Source of the DNA: JAMZMI01 sp964353015
Lineage (GTDB): Bacteria > Bacteroidota > Bacteroidia > Cytophagales > Cyclobacteriaceae
Length of the DNA stretch: 64,000 nt
Assembly: GCA_964353015.1 (NCBI GenBank)
Contig: CAYGUA010000013.1
Coordinates: forward strand, 1-64,000
Reading direction: 5' to 3'
Below, piece by piece: positions 7,825 through 17,837 of this stretch (the first letter of the stretch is position 1; every line of letters begins with the position of its first letter). The position numbers and the translations under genes were made by a program. The notes below the pieces were generated by a model, which saw only the letters and a program-made list of their open reading frames with translations, was not told the DNA's origin and searched no databases.

Positions 7825-10536
7825 TCATCTTGTACCAAGTAAAATCCTTATAGTATCACGGTAAATTTGATGGCCCGAAGTGAATATTTTCCTGATATAA
7901 TCTATCGGTATAATCAAAGCAGATAAAGCGAACACTGTTCCCCATTCATTCAAGGTAAGAGCTTTAGTTCTTAGCACATCGCCCCCTATGTACGTGAATA
8001 CAATTTGTAACACAAAGACTAAAATCATTATCTGAATAAATCGATGGTTTTGTGAGATATGCTTTAAAACATTCAAACCTTCCGAGCGAACATTAAATCC
8101 ATTCAACAAAATCTGAAAAATGAAAATATTGAAAAATGCTGTTAATAATATAGCTTCATCCGGTACACCATCACGTAAAAACATGTCTTTAAAAATCTGA
8201 GCTTTCAAAAAGAAAACGGAGAATATTGTAATAAAGAGACCATTAACAAGAATTGCTGAAACCATATTTTTAGTTAATATATGATCTTCTCGACGGACTG
8301 GAGGATCTTCCATGTATTCCGTAAGCGCAGGCTCACCTCCCAAAGCTATTGCAGCCAGGGTGTCCATGATCATATTGATCCAAAGGAGTTGAATGATTGT
8401 CAACGGAAAATCAATTCCGATAAGTGGCCCGAGGAATGTGATGGATACTGCCGCAACATTGACTGTAAGCTGAAACATGATGAACTTCCTTATGGACTTG
8501 AAGATGGTACGTCCATATCTGATTGCATTGCTAATGGAGTTGAAGTTATCATCCAAAATCACAATATCACCAGCTTCTTTGGTTACTTCTGACCCACTTC
8601 CCATGGCAATTCCAACATCAGATTGTTTCAAAGCCGCTGAGTCATTTACCCCATCGCCAGTCATACCAACTACTTCCCCCATTGATTTGGAGATTCGAAC
8701 CATGCGGCTTTTATCTGTAGGTAAGGCTCGAGCAATCACTCTTAGATTCGGCAAAATAGTTTTTACCTCATCGTCAGTCATTTGTTGCAGTTCTGATGAA
8801 ACCAACACTACTTGCTCTGGACTGTCAAGTAATTCTGCTTCCCTGGCTATAGCGGCAGCCGTTCCTTTTCTATCACCGGTAATCATAACCACCTGTACTC
8901 CGGCATCTTTTACCATTTTGACAGATGATTTGGTGGTATCTCGGATTGAATCCTGAAGCCCAATAACACCAATCAAAATCATATTATCAGGAAGTTCTTC
9001 ATCCGACTTAATAGATTCTTTAGATACAGCCAAAGCCATCAATCGTATTCCAGCATCAGCCAGTCCATCCAAATATTTAATCAATGACGATTTATCTGCT
9101 ATTTTCCCAACTTTCCCATTTGCATCGATGGCATCCGTGATATTTTCCATCACTATTTCAGGAGCCCCTTTGACAAGAATCACTTTATCCGATCCAACAG
9201 CTTCCATTTTGGACTTCAGCTGAAGTAATGTGGCTGAAAATTTCCTGGTGCTGTTGAAGTGAATTTTATGAATGACTTCTGCTTGATCTACTAAAGTATT
9301 GTCCTCGGAAGGATCAACATAGCCTAATAATGCTCTTTCAGAAAAATTTCCTCCTGTAACTACTCCATCTTTGGTTCGATGACTCGCTGAATTTCCAGAA
9401 ATCACATAGCGCACATATTCGCGAATAGTATCAGGAATCTCACTATAACTTTCGAATCTATCGAGCGCACCAGTAATGAAATACCTTGGCTCCATAGCGC
9501 CCTTAGTCAAAGTACCAGTTTTATCAGAAAATAAAATACTCAAGCTACCAGCCGTCTCAATACCCAACAATTTTCTAACTAGAACCTTCTCACGAAGCAT
9601 TTTTTGCATATTGAGTGAAAGCACTATGGCAATCATCAAAGGCAGACCTTCTGGTACAGCAGCCACAACTATAATAATGGCGAGTACAAGTGCGTGAACC
9701 AAATCATTGACAACAACCTCCCAGTTGTTGAAATACTCCGAAATTTGAACTGAGTCAAAATCGTTGAGTATGACCGACTTTTGAAACATGAACACTACTG
9801 CAATCAATATTGAAGCGATGTATCCAAATTTGGCTATCAAATCAGCCAAGCCTTTTAACTTTACCTGAAGTGGTGAAAGTCTCTCATCTGTGATGGATAA
9901 TTCTTTAGATAACTTTCCGTAAAAAGTATGATCACCTACTACATCAATCCGCATAACTGCTTCACCGTCTTCAACAACAGTACCACGCATCAGGCTGTAG
10001 GCATTGGCAAGATCCGATGGATCTACTTCTATCCCTTCTTCATATTTAGTTTTTGAAATGGGCTCTGTTTCCCCTGTCAATGAGGCTTGATTGACTTTGA
10101 TATCACCTTCTATTATGAAACCATCTGCTGGCACTTTATCACCTGATTGCAGCAATACATAGTCACCTTTTACAATTTCATTTACCGAAATATCTACAAC
10201 ATCACCATCTCGATAGACTTTACTTTTTATCTGTGAGGCTTCCTCCTGCAATTGTTGAAATGAAGATTCATTTTTGAATTCTGAAAAGGTAGAAACTCCT
10301 GTAGCCAACAAAACGGCAAAAGCGATAGCAACTGCTTCATACCATTCAGTCAGATGAAAAAAGGATAGCCCAAGAATTACAATTAGGGCGACTATTAGGA
10401 TAATTATTATCGGGCTTTTAAATTGATCTGCGAATTTTTTCCAAAATCCTTCAACTACAACGGGACTTAATTCATTGGTGCCATGCTTAGCTCTGGAAGC
10501 CAGAACCTCATCATTTTTTAATCCTTGATATTTCAT
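7825..10536 (-). CDS. calcium-translocating P-type ATPase (PII type)
   Basis: 903 aa, the usual length for bacterial SERCA/PMCA-like pumps. The motifs are complete: actuator TGET at 153-156, ion-site PEGL at 295-298 in M4, phosphorylation motif DKTGT at 338-342, MITGD near 555, and GMTGDGVNDSAAL near 640. The N-terminal cation-ATPase domain (KYQGLKNDEVLASRAKHGTN) and about ten membrane segments are present. It should export Ca2+ using ATP. The gene is alone, with 45 bp to the downstream lipoprotein glycosidase, so co-transcription is possible but functionally unrelated. Confidence 0.92.
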   Translation of the reverse strand: MKYQGLKNDEVLASRAKHGTNELSPVVVEGFWKKFADQFKSPIIIILIVALIVILGLSFFHLTEWYEAVAIAFAVLLATGVSTFSEFKNESSFQQLQEEASQIKSKVYRDGDVVDISVNEIVKGDYVLLQSGDKVPADGFIIEGDIKVNQASLTGETEPISKTKYEEGIEVDPSDLANAYSLMRGTVVEDGEAVMRIDVVGDHTFYGKLSKELSITDERLSPLQVKLKGLADLIAKFGYIASILIAVVFMFQKSVILNDFDSVQISEYFNNWEVVVNDLVHALVLAIIIVVAAVPEGLPLMIAIVLSLNMQKMLREKVLVRKLLGIETAGSLSILFSDKTGTLTKGAMEPRYFITGALDRFESYSEIPDTIREYVRYVISGNSASHRTKDGVVTGGNFSERALLGYVDPSEDNTLVDQAEVIHKIHFNSTRKFSATLLQLKSKMEAVGSDKVILVKGAPEIVMENITDAIDANGKVGKIADKSSLIKYLDGLADAGIRLMALAVSKESIKSDEELPDNMILIGVIGLQDSIRDTTKSSVKMVKDAGVQVVMITGDRKGTAAAIAREAELLDSPEQVVLVSSELQQMTDDEVKTILPNLRVIARALPTDKSRMVRISKSMGEVVGMTGDGVNDSAALKQSDVGIAMGSGSEVTKEAGDIVILDDNFNSISNAIRYGRTIFKSIRKFIMFQLTVNVAAVSITFLGPLIGIDFPLTIIQLLWINMIMDTLAAIALGGEPALTEYMEDPPVRREDHILTKNMVSAILVNGLFITIFSVFFLKAQIFKDMFLRDGVPDEAILLTAFFNIFIFQILLNGFNVRSEGLNVLKHISQNHRFIQIMILVFVLQIVFTYIGGDVLRTKALTLNEWGTVFALSALIIPIDYIRKIFTSGHQIYRDTIRILLGTR

Positions 10537-10744
10537 GTTAGACGGTAATTGATGATTTGGGGTAAAAGCTAATGTTTTTATTAGCCATTAAATTAATAAG
10601 TTTAGTAAAATTAAATGATTCCTGCGAACACTTATCATGTATAAATACAATCTCCACAAAGATTTTTCATATTTCACTAAAAGTTAAACAGTAGGTGCGT
10701 AGCAACAGCTATAACAGAGCGGTGTACCTCGAGCTAAACAATTT

Positions 10745-11626
10745 TTACTTTTGACTGATCAAATTTTTGATCTCAGAAGTGTATCTTGGAATAGGGCCGT
10801 GTGAAGATGCTACAAAACCACCGACCCTATTAGCCACTTGAGCAGCTTTAACAGGATCGCCTGTACGCGCATACACACATGCAAATGCTGCACTGAATGA
10901 ATCACCAGCACCAACTGTATCTACAACTGTTATTGATTCTGTAGGAACCTTTGTCAATTTATCATTAGAGTAAATAAGGCAACCATCCTTTCCGGCTGTT
11001 ATAATGATGGTTTTTATGTTGGAATATTTGAGGCAAACAGTATTACTGAATTTTTCAAAATCCTGTTTCTCTCCAAATATCATTTCGCTCAACACTTCCA
11101 CCTCTTCATCATTTACCTTAAGCAGGGTACAATACGACAATGAACTTTCTATAATGGTCTGTGTATAGGAGTCTTTTCGAAGATTTACATCGTAAAATAT
11201 ATTCTCGAATTCTACAGTATTGAGAATATCGTAAAGTGCTTTGTTTGACACTGGACTTCTCTGAATCAATGAACCAAAATAAAAAGTATCATAGTCGCTA
11301 AATTCATTTTGATCCAACTCAGACGTCTCAATATAGTCATATGCCACATCAGGTGTGATTATATATTGTGGTTGACCATTGGTTAAAGTCACAGGAACAA
11401 AACCGGTTTGCTTATCAGTACGCTGAATGAAGGAAATATTCACACCTAGTTCTGCAACCAAATTAAGAGCCTTATCACCCAGATGATCATTGCCCAAACA
11501 TGAAATAATTGCAGATTCATGCCCACATTGTTTCACATGTGCAGCAAAGTTGAGAGGAGCACCGCCAAGATGCGGAATTCCATCAATGATATCCCACAAA
11601 ATTTCACCAAATACCAAAGTTTTCAT
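10745..11626 (-). CDS. PfkB-family sugar kinase, fructokinase-like
   Basis: 293 aa, typical for the ribokinase/PfkB family. The N-terminal GEILWDIIDGIPHLGGAPLN matches fructokinase-type members, and the C-terminal DTVGAGDSFSAAF carries the catalytic Asp and anion hole. It phosphorylates a sugar, probably fructose, in the cytoplasm. A GH32 fructosidase lies far away at 48.9 kb, which would fit fructan use, but the two are not linked. Monocistronic as far as I can see. Confidence 0.88.
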   Translation of the reverse strand: MKTLVFGEILWDIIDGIPHLGGAPLNFAAHVKQCGHESAIISCLGNDHLGDKALNLVAELGVNISFIQRTDKQTGFVPVTLTNGQPQYIITPDVAYDYIETSELDQNEFSDYDTFYFGSLIQRSPVSNKALYDILNTVEFENIFYDVNLRKDSYTQTIIESSLSYCTLLKVNDEEVEVLSEMIFGEKQDFEKFSNTVCLKYSNIKTIIITAGKDGCLIYSNDKLTKVPTESITVVDTVGAGDSFSAAFACVYARTGDPVKAAQVANRVGGFVASSHGPIPRYTSEIKNLISQK

Positions 11627-11858
11627 ATCAGCAAGTTTACCAAACTTTTGGATAATGATCCTTTCAAAGCAATCCTAATGATTACAAAACATATCGCTAG
11701 AATTACAAAAGATCATTTAACATCATTTCCAGATTGAAAATTAGAATTACTTGAGATTAAATTATAAAATATTCAGGGATGCAATTGTAAAATATAGATT
11801 GATCGCAATGCGGATAAATTCATAGTTTGATTTAGTTAATATTGCATTTTACCAACCT

Positions 11859-12725
11859 ATGACAAATCAGAGCAAAAATCCGCTGAGTCTGATATATTAT
11901 CGACTAAAATCCTTAGATGGATTAAAATCGTTTTTGGAACATAGATACTTCCAAAGAACAATCCTTAGCCTGATTATACTGAATGCCATCACGATAGGGA
12001 TGGAAACCTCCCCTACAATCATCAATGTCTTAGGAAAGGGGCTCCATCAGGTTGACAAATTCATTCTGATCATTTTCACGATTGAGATTTCATTAAAAAT
12101 AGTGGCTTACAGACACAGGTTTTTCATGAATCCCTGGGATATTTTTGATTTTCTGATTGTGGCTATTGCTTTAATCCCCGCCGCAGGTCCGCTGCATATA
12201 TTAAGAACACTTAGAGTACTAAGAACTGCCCGTTTGATCAAAAATGTACCAAAATTAAAAATGATAATGGAGTCGCTCATAAAATCCATTCCAAGCATCG
12301 GATGGATTGCTGTGCTCCTGTTTATCATATTTTACATATTCGCAGTAATCGGAACTGATCTTTACCAATCAAGATTCCCCGAATATTTCGGAGATATGGG
12401 TACTTCCTTTTTTACCCTGTTTCAGGTGATGACATTAGAAAGCTGGTCATCAGGAATAGCCCGACCAATGATGGAGCAAATTCCTTATGTCTACGTTTAT
12501 TTCATACCTTTTATTCTGTTGGCTACCTATACCACGCTTAATGTATTCATCGCCATTGTTGTGAATACCATGAATGAAATCAACCGTAATGAAATGAAGG
12601 ATGAGGAGGAAAGAGTAAAAGATTTTATGCATCAGGAGCATCAGGAAATGCTTGATTATCTTTCCTCCATCAATGAAAAGCTTAGTGCCCTTGAGAAAAA
12701 ACTCAATGAGCAGGATAAAAATTAA
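11859..12725 (+). CDS. NaChBac-like voltage-gated sodium channel
   Basis: 288 aa, one six-helix domain. S4 carries four regularly spaced arginines (R116, R119, R122, R125 in LRTLRVLRTARL). The pore loop has TLESWSSG at about 192-199, nearly identical to the TLESWAS selectivity filter of the bacterial sodium channel NaChBac. S6 is about 212-236. The last ~50 residues are charged with heptad-like spacing, as in the C-terminal coiled coil that assembles these homotetramers. The family conducts Na+ across the inner membrane and has been linked to motility and pH behaviour in alkaliphiles. It overlaps the convergent lipoprotein gene by 4 bp. Confidence 0.93.
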   Translation: MTNQSKNPLSLIYYRLKSLDGLKSFLEHRYFQRTILSLIILNAITIGMETSPTIINVLGKGLHQVDKFILIIFTIEISLKIVAYRHRFFMNPWDIFDFLIVAIALIPAAGPLHILRTLRVLRTARLIKNVPKLKMIMESLIKSIPSIGWIAVLLFIIFYIFAVIGTDLYQSRFPEYFGDMGTSFFTLFQVMTLESWSSGIARPMMEQIPYVYVYFIPFILLATYTTLNVFIAIVVNTMNEINRNEMKDEEERVKDFMHQEHQEMLDYLSSINEKLSALEKKLNEQDKN

Positions 12726-13324
12726 TCTTCAGGGATTTCAGGGTTTTTATCAATGAGTTCACCATCTTTATAAAGGTAAGCAATAGAGACATTGCCTTCC
12801 TCATCATACCATCTGGCCAATCCATCCATCTTTCCTTCTTTCCAAGGCACCTCCTCCATCATCTTTCCATTCATATAATATTTAATAACCAGGCCTTCCA
12901 GCTTACCCTTTATATAGGTTTTTTCCTCGATCACTTTTCTTCTATTAAACAGCTTACAGTCACCATGAAGTTGACCATTTGCATAGTTTTCTTTTTCCGT
13001 TACATAACCATTCCTATCAAAGGTTAATGACACGCCATGCTTTTTTCCTTTGTAATATGACGTAATGGATGTCACCGGACCAGCAGGATCATAAGTAGCC
13101 CAAACACCATGAGGCTCTCCATCAAGCAAGTCTCCTTCCATTGTCACCACTGCACCTGTGAAAACTTGTGCTTTTATCATGCCAGGCACATCATCATATG
13201 GCGTCAAAACTGCACCTTCTGGGGCGCCTTCAGCAGTTACATTTTCCTCGCTGCTTTGGCTATCGCAGCTTATCATTAAAGAACAAATCAAACTAACTAG
13301 TACTAATACTCTCATCTTTCTCAT
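12722..13324 (-). CDS. MORN/YwqK-repeat lipoprotein
   Basis: 200 aa with a lipoprotein signal (LVLVSLICSLMISCDSQ, Cys about residue 20). It contains about five YwqK/MORN-type repeats, for example YKGKKHGVSLTFDRNGYV and ANGQLHGDCKLFN, spanning residues about 70-185. Such repeats are common in Bacteroidota envelope lipoproteins and lack a defined biochemical role. The start at 13324 gives the best signal peptide, though an internal ATG three codons on would also work. It is divergent from the regulator at 13386 with only 61 bp between the starts. Confidence 0.85.
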   Translation of the reverse strand: MRKMRVLVLVSLICSLMISCDSQSSEENVTAEGAPEGAVLTPYDDVPGMIKAQVFTGAVVTMEGDLLDGEPHGVWATYDPAGPVTSITSYYKGKKHGVSLTFDRNGYVTEKENYANGQLHGDCKLFNRRKVIEEKTYIKGKLEGLVIKYYMNGKMMEEVPWKEGKMDGLARWYDEEGNVSIAYLYKDGELIDKNPEIPED

Positions 13325-13385
13325 TCTGATTAATTTATTTTTAATGCTTAAAATTATACATCTGTATCAATTTCAAAAAATATAA

Positions 13386-13820
13386 GTGCGTTTCAATAAA
13401 CGATATTTTCTATACGGAACCTTGATGGGTGTGTTGCTGCTTATTCTTCAAGTGGTAAAATACAAAATGCTGATCAGGGAAATGGAATTGGAAATATTTG
13501 CACTGATCCTTTCTGTAATCTTTATTTCGTTGGGAATATGGTTGGCTTATATTTTCATTGAGAAAAAAAGAGGAAAGGTCTACATTAAAACTAACTCAGG
13601 AAGTAAGACTCTGAGCAAAAGAGAGTTGGACGTATTACTGCTATTAGCAGATGGACAGTCAAATCAGGAAATAGCCGATAAACTCTTTGTGTCGCTCAAC
13701 ACAACAAAAACTCATATTGCGAACATCTACTTGAAACTAAATGTAAAACGAAGGACTCAGGCAGTTCAAAAAGCATTGGAGCTGGGACTTATAGTAGGCA
13801 GTGACGGTTCAGAATCATAA
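13386..13820 (+). CDS. membrane-anchored LuxR-type transcriptional regulator
   Basis: 144 aa starting at GTG. Two membrane segments (about 8-25 and 33-56) are followed by a LuxR/GerE helix-turn-helix at about 75-138: LSKRELDVLLLLADGQSNQE and LNTTKTHIANIYLKLNVKRR. There is no receiver domain. Membrane-tethered LuxR proteins of this size are frequent in Bacteroidota and often sit before a DUF4199 gene, as here. Likely target genes are its neighbours. Signal unknown. Confidence 0.87.
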   Translation: MRFNKRYFLYGTLMGVLLLILQVVKYKMLIREMELEIFALILSVIFISLGIWLAYIFIEKKRGKVYIKTNSGSKTLSKRELDVLLLLADGQSNQEIADKLFVSLNTTKTHIANIYLKLNVKRRTQAVQKALELGLIVGSDGSES

Positions 13821-13885
13821 AATCACCCGAAAGTATGAGGAAATTATGAAGGGATATGGATTGTTTTGCCATAAAAATTAGAAAA

Positions 13886-14419
13886 ATGAGTCAAAGAAAA
13901 ACATCAATTATTTACGGCTTTACAGCCAGTGCCATAATCATCATAGGATGGTTTGTTAGCAATGCTTTTTTCATAGACCAAAATGGGAAATGGGATTTTG
14001 GTAAATCTGAAATAGCAGGTTTTGCATTTATGATTTTGGCATTGTCAACCACTCTAATAGGCGTAAAAAATTATCGTGACAAAGAAAAAGGTGGAATCAT
14101 TTCCTTTAAGGAGGCTTTCCTGTCAGGTTTTTATATCATACTTATTACTTCGGTGATCTATGTTGTTGGATGGATGATTTATTATCCAACAATTGCTACT
14201 GACTTTAACGAGCAGTACATGACTTTTCAGCTCGAAAAATATGCAGCAGATGGATTGACGGGTGAGGAAATGTCAAAAGCCACTGCCGATTTATCTCGCC
14301 AGATGGAAATGTATAAAGACCCTATGATTCGGATTGGATTTACTTTTCTTGAAATATTTCCAATTGGATTGATCGTAGCAGTCATTGCCGCCTTGATACT
14401 TAAAAGAAAAAACGACTAA
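13886..14419 (+). CDS. DUF4199 membrane protein
   Basis: 177 aa from the ATG at 13886, which places a short basic stretch (MSQRKTS) before the first membrane helix. An upstream in-frame ATG at 13856 would add ten residues. Four predicted membrane segments, with the conserved GGIISFKEAFLSGF motif after the second helix typical of DUF4199. It follows the LuxR-type gene by 65 bp on the same strand, probably an operon. Function unknown. Confidence 0.85.
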   Translation: MSQRKTSIIYGFTASAIIIIGWFVSNAFFIDQNGKWDFGKSEIAGFAFMILALSTTLIGVKNYRDKEKGGIISFKEAFLSGFYIILITSVIYVVGWMIYYPTIATDFNEQYMTFQLEKYAADGLTGEEMSKATADLSRQMEMYKDPMIRIGFTFLEIFPIGLIVAVIAALILKRKND

Positions 14420-14435
14420 GGTGGTGACTATACTG

Positions 14436-15566
14436 TCATCCTTTCAGCTCTGACATAAACGCTTCGAGAAAAATATCAGCTTCGTATTGCTTCAATGCCA
14501 AACTTGGCAAAAGTCTGATTGTGTTTTTGTTGGATGCTGAACCAGTGAAAATTTTATGATCGAATAATAATTTTTTTCTGAGCTCGGCAGTGTCATAATC
14601 CATCTCAATGCCTATCATCAAACCTCGACCTCTTACTTCTTTAATGTTTCCAAACTTCGAAAGCTCTTGGATGAGATAGTTCCCAACATGAAGTGCGTTA
14701 TCTATTAGTTCCTCACTTTCGATGACTTCAGCCACTGCCAATGCCCCTGCACAGGCAAGATGATTTCCGCCAAATGTAGTTCCTAACAACCCGTATTTCG
14801 ACTCAAACTTTGGAGAAATAATGATAGCTCCTATTGGAAAACCATTACCCATTCCTTTGGCCAAAGTATAGATATCCGCTTCTACATTGTAATAATCATG
14901 AGCGAAAAACTTACCGCTTCTACCATAGCCACATTGAATGGAATCAGCGATGAATATGGCCTGATGCACATCACAAAGGCTTCTAATTTTATCCACGAAA
15001 GATTGAGTTGGCAGATTGATCCCACCTATTCCCTGGATACCTTCAATAATAACAGCCGCAACTTCATTTGTCTGAAAAGCCTGCTCCAGAGCCTGCTCAT
15101 CGTTGAATGGCAAGATCAAGGCATTTTCTGTTTCATTCACTGGAGCGATAATGCTTTTATTATCTGTGATCGCTACAGCCAAAGAAGTTCTTCCGTGAAA
15201 GCCTTTTGTGAATGAAATGATTTTCTTTTTTCCGGTATGGAAAGATGCAAGTTTGAGCGCATTTTCGTTTGCCTCTGCTCCAGAATTGCATAGGAATAGT
15301 TCATAATCTTCTTTACCGGATAGTTGACCCACTTTTAACGCCAATTTTTCCTGTAAAGGATTTTGAATTGAATTAGAATAAAATCCAATTTTCCGTAGCT
15401 GTTCACTGATTCTGGTCACATAATGTGGATGAGTATGACCTATAGAAATAACGGCATGACCTCCATAAAGATCAAGATATTTTGTGCCAGTTTCATCAAA
15501 AACATAGTTTCCCTCACCATGTGTGATTTCGATAGGGAAAAGTGGATATACATCAAACAGTTTCAT
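14436..15566 (-). CDS. argD: class III aminotransferase, acetylornithine/ornithine type
   Basis: 376 aa PLP enzyme of the ArgD/OAT family. Visible are YVFDETGTKYLDLYGGHAVI near the N-terminus, the cofactor-binding NSGAEANENALKLA, the FIADSIQCGYGRSGKF Asp region and YTLAKGMGNGFPIGAII with the Schiff-base Lys. It sits immediately downstream of proA and proB. ProB/ProA make glutamate semialdehyde, so besides acetyl- or succinyl-ornithine transamination, an ornithine aminotransferase role is also possible. The gene symbol reflects the closest family, not proven specificity. Confidence 0.8.
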   Translation of the reverse strand: MKLFDVYPLFPIEITHGEGNYVFDETGTKYLDLYGGHAVISIGHTHPHYVTRISEQLRKIGFYSNSIQNPLQEKLALKVGQLSGKEDYELFLCNSGAEANENALKLASFHTGKKKIISFTKGFHGRTSLAVAITDNKSIIAPVNETENALILPFNDEQALEQAFQTNEVAAVIIEGIQGIGGINLPTQSFVDKIRSLCDVHQAIFIADSIQCGYGRSGKFFAHDYYNVEADIYTLAKGMGNGFPIGAIIISPKFESKYGLLGTTFGGNHLACAGALAVAEVIESEELIDNALHVGNYLIQELSKFGNIKEVRGRGLMIGIEMDYDTAELRKKLLFDHKIFTGSASNKNTIRLLPSLALKQYEADIFLEAFMSELKG

Positions 15567-15628
15567 AGAATAATTGAGGTAATTAAAAGGCGGGAATAAT
15601 TTAGAAGGTTTGGATTTATGTTAGTTGA

Positions 15629-16894
15629 TTAGGTTCTTATCTGACCTGTGCCAGTTACTATCCATTTATAACTAGTCAGTTCTCTCAGACCCATTGGACC
15701 TCTCGCGTGCAATTTTTGTGTACTGATTCCTATTTCTGCACCAAGACCAAATTCACCACCATCAGAAAATGCAGTTGATGCATTGGCATAAACGCACGCA
15801 GCATCTACGTGCTTTAGAAAATAACTCACATTGGATTGATTTTCTGAAACAATCGCCTCGCTGTGTTTAGAGCTGAATTGAGCTATATGATCGAGCGCCT
15901 CCTCCATGGAAGCCACAGTTTTAATCGACATTTTGTATGAAAGCCATTCCATGCCATAATCCTCAGCTTTAGCCAGTTTCAGTAAGGAGGAATCATATTC
16001 CCCATCAAGCGCAGCAAATGACTTCTGGTCTGCATATATTTCAACTTGATAGCTTGCATCCATTCCCTCAACAATCGCTGATAAGTTTGGCAAATTGTAT
16101 ACGTGGATGATCAAACAATCCAGCGCATTACACACACTTACTCTTCTGCATTTTGCGTTTTGAACGATGGCTTTGGCCATTTCCAAATCTGCTTCCTGAT
16201 CAACATAAGTATGCACAATTCCTGCACCAGTCTCAATCACTGGCACTCTGGAATTTTGTCTTACATACTCTATCAAACCCTGACTTCCTCTAGGAATAAC
16301 ACAATCTATGAACTTATCTGCTTCCAAAATATATCCAAGAGCTTCGCGCTCTGATGGAGCCAGATATAGGATGTCCTGCAAATTATCCTCCGCGAGTACT
16401 TCATGAATGATCTCAACAATCGCCAGGTTCGAATCATGTGCATCTCGACTACCCTTAAGCACACATGCGTTTCCTGATTTCAAGCAGAGAGCAAATACAT
16501 CAAAAGTCACATTTGGTCTGGATTCATAGACAATGCCTACTACACCAATTGGCACGGTGACCCGCTCCAATTTCAGTCCATTTGGCATAACAGTTTCTAA
16601 CAAAACTGTTCCCACTGGAAATGGCAAATCAGCCACACGTCTCATGTCACTTGTAATGGATTTCAACCTGTCCATATTTAGTAACAACCTGTCGTACTTT
16701 GGATTTTCCGGATCCATTCTTTCCAGATCAAGCACATTGGCTTTCAATATTTGATCTGCCTTGCGTAAGCTATGATCCGCAACTTTGTTTAATATCTCCC
16801 GGATTTTGTGATCGTTCAGCGCGATAAGTTTGCGACTAGCATTTCTGGTTTGCTCCAGATGTTTCAAGATATCAGATGAAAGCAATGACGTCAT
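15629..16894 (-). CDS. proA: gamma-glutamyl phosphate reductase
   Basis: 421 aa, full length for ProA, an aldehyde dehydrogenase-fold enzyme. It reduces gamma-glutamyl phosphate to glutamate-5-semialdehyde with NADPH in proline synthesis. Diagnostic sequences are VPIGVVGIVYESRPNVTFDV, NACVLKGSRDAHDSN, the catalytic Cys region NAKCRRVSVCNALDCLI and ANASTAFSDGGEFGLGAEIG. The start codon overlaps the proB stop (ATGA), so translation is coupled. Confidence 0.96.
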   Translation of the reverse strand: MTSLLSSDILKHLEQTRNASRKLIALNDHKIREILNKVADHSLRKADQILKANVLDLERMDPENPKYDRLLLNMDRLKSITSDMRRVADLPFPVGTVLLETVMPNGLKLERVTVPIGVVGIVYESRPNVTFDVFALCLKSGNACVLKGSRDAHDSNLAIVEIIHEVLAEDNLQDILYLAPSEREALGYILEADKFIDCVIPRGSQGLIEYVRQNSRVPVIETGAGIVHTYVDQEADLEMAKAIVQNAKCRRVSVCNALDCLIIHVYNLPNLSAIVEGMDASYQVEIYADQKSFAALDGEYDSSLLKLAKAEDYGMEWLSYKMSIKTVASMEEALDHIAQFSSKHSEAIVSENQSNVSYFLKHVDAACVYANASTAFSDGGEFGLGAEIGISTQKLHARGPMGLRELTSYKWIVTGTGQIRT

Positions 16895-17682
16895 GATGTT
16901 TTAATTGCTTCGTTTATTGAAAAGCGTGTTCCGATTTCTTTTCCGCTCAGGATATCGACGATTACATTATCAATTTTTCCATTGGCAATGAACGTTTCAA
17001 TTCCCTTCGACGCTGACAGCATGGCGATATGAAATTTGGATTCCATCCCTCCTCTACCCTGATTTGATTTATTTTTAGAAATGTATGACTTCATGGCATC
17101 ATCCTGAGTATTGACAATCGGAATTAATCTAGATCCTTCATCACCTGGCATGCCAGTAAATAATCCGTCGATATTGCTGAGGATGATCAGTTTTTGGGCG
17201 CCAACAAGCTGAGCAGTTAATCCGGCAAGCTCATCATTGTCAGTAAACATCAATTCTGTAAGCGATACCACGTCATTTTCATTTACAATAGGCACAATTT
17301 TTTGGCTGAGTAAACCTTCAAAACAGTTAATCATATTTTGATAATGGTTACCCGGGGCAAAATCTTCTTTTGTAGCCAATACCTGTGAACAAACTATATC
17401 GTATTCCCGAAAAAGCTCAAAATAGCGCTTCATCAATGATGCCTGCCCAACTGAAGACAATACCTGTCTTCTGATTGCTTCATCTTCTATCTCACAATTG
17501 GGTAATATGCTTTTACCTGCGCCCACCGCACCTGATGATACCAAAATAGGATTCCATCCCATCTCGATCAAGCGTGCAAGCTGCACTACTACTTGTCTGA
17601 ATATGAGTTTATCCAAGGTTCCATCTGCTTTTGTGAGCACATTGGTACCAACTTTCACCACAATGCGATTATTCTTTTCCAT
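16891..17682 (-). CDS. proB: glutamate 5-kinase, short form without PUA domain
   Basis: 263 aa from the ATG at 17682 (MEKNNRIVVKVGTNVLT). A further in-frame ATG at 17712 would add ten unlikely residues. The amino-acid kinase domain is complete: VVKVGTNVL, PILVSSGAVGAGKSIL, IVNENDVVS, MFTDNDELAG and RGGMESKFHIA. The ~100-residue C-terminal PUA domain of E. coli ProB is absent, as is common in Bacteroidota. It phosphorylates glutamate, the first step of proline synthesis, and is the first gene of a proB-proA-argD-like operon. Confidence 0.94.
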   Translation of the reverse strand: MEKNNRIVVKVGTNVLTKADGTLDKLIFRQVVVQLARLIEMGWNPILVSSGAVGAGKSILPNCEIEDEAIRRQVLSSVGQASLMKRYFELFREYDIVCSQVLATKEDFAPGNHYQNMINCFEGLLSQKIVPIVNENDVVSLTELMFTDNDELAGLTAQLVGAQKLIILSNIDGLFTGMPGDEGSRLIPIVNTQDDAMKSYISKNKSNQGRGGMESKFHIAMLSASKGIETFIANGKIDNVIVDILSGKEIGTRFSINEAIKTS

Positions 17683-17837
17683 GGTAGGAGTAAAATTAAT
17701 CAGAAACGGCATTCAACTTGCATTGATTGCCAAATTTTATCTATTTAAATAATATTTTATAAAAATTTATCTTATGCGATAAGTCATTTTTCGATAATTT
17801 ATTCTGTCAAAGGAATTTTATCATGAAGAAACAACCT

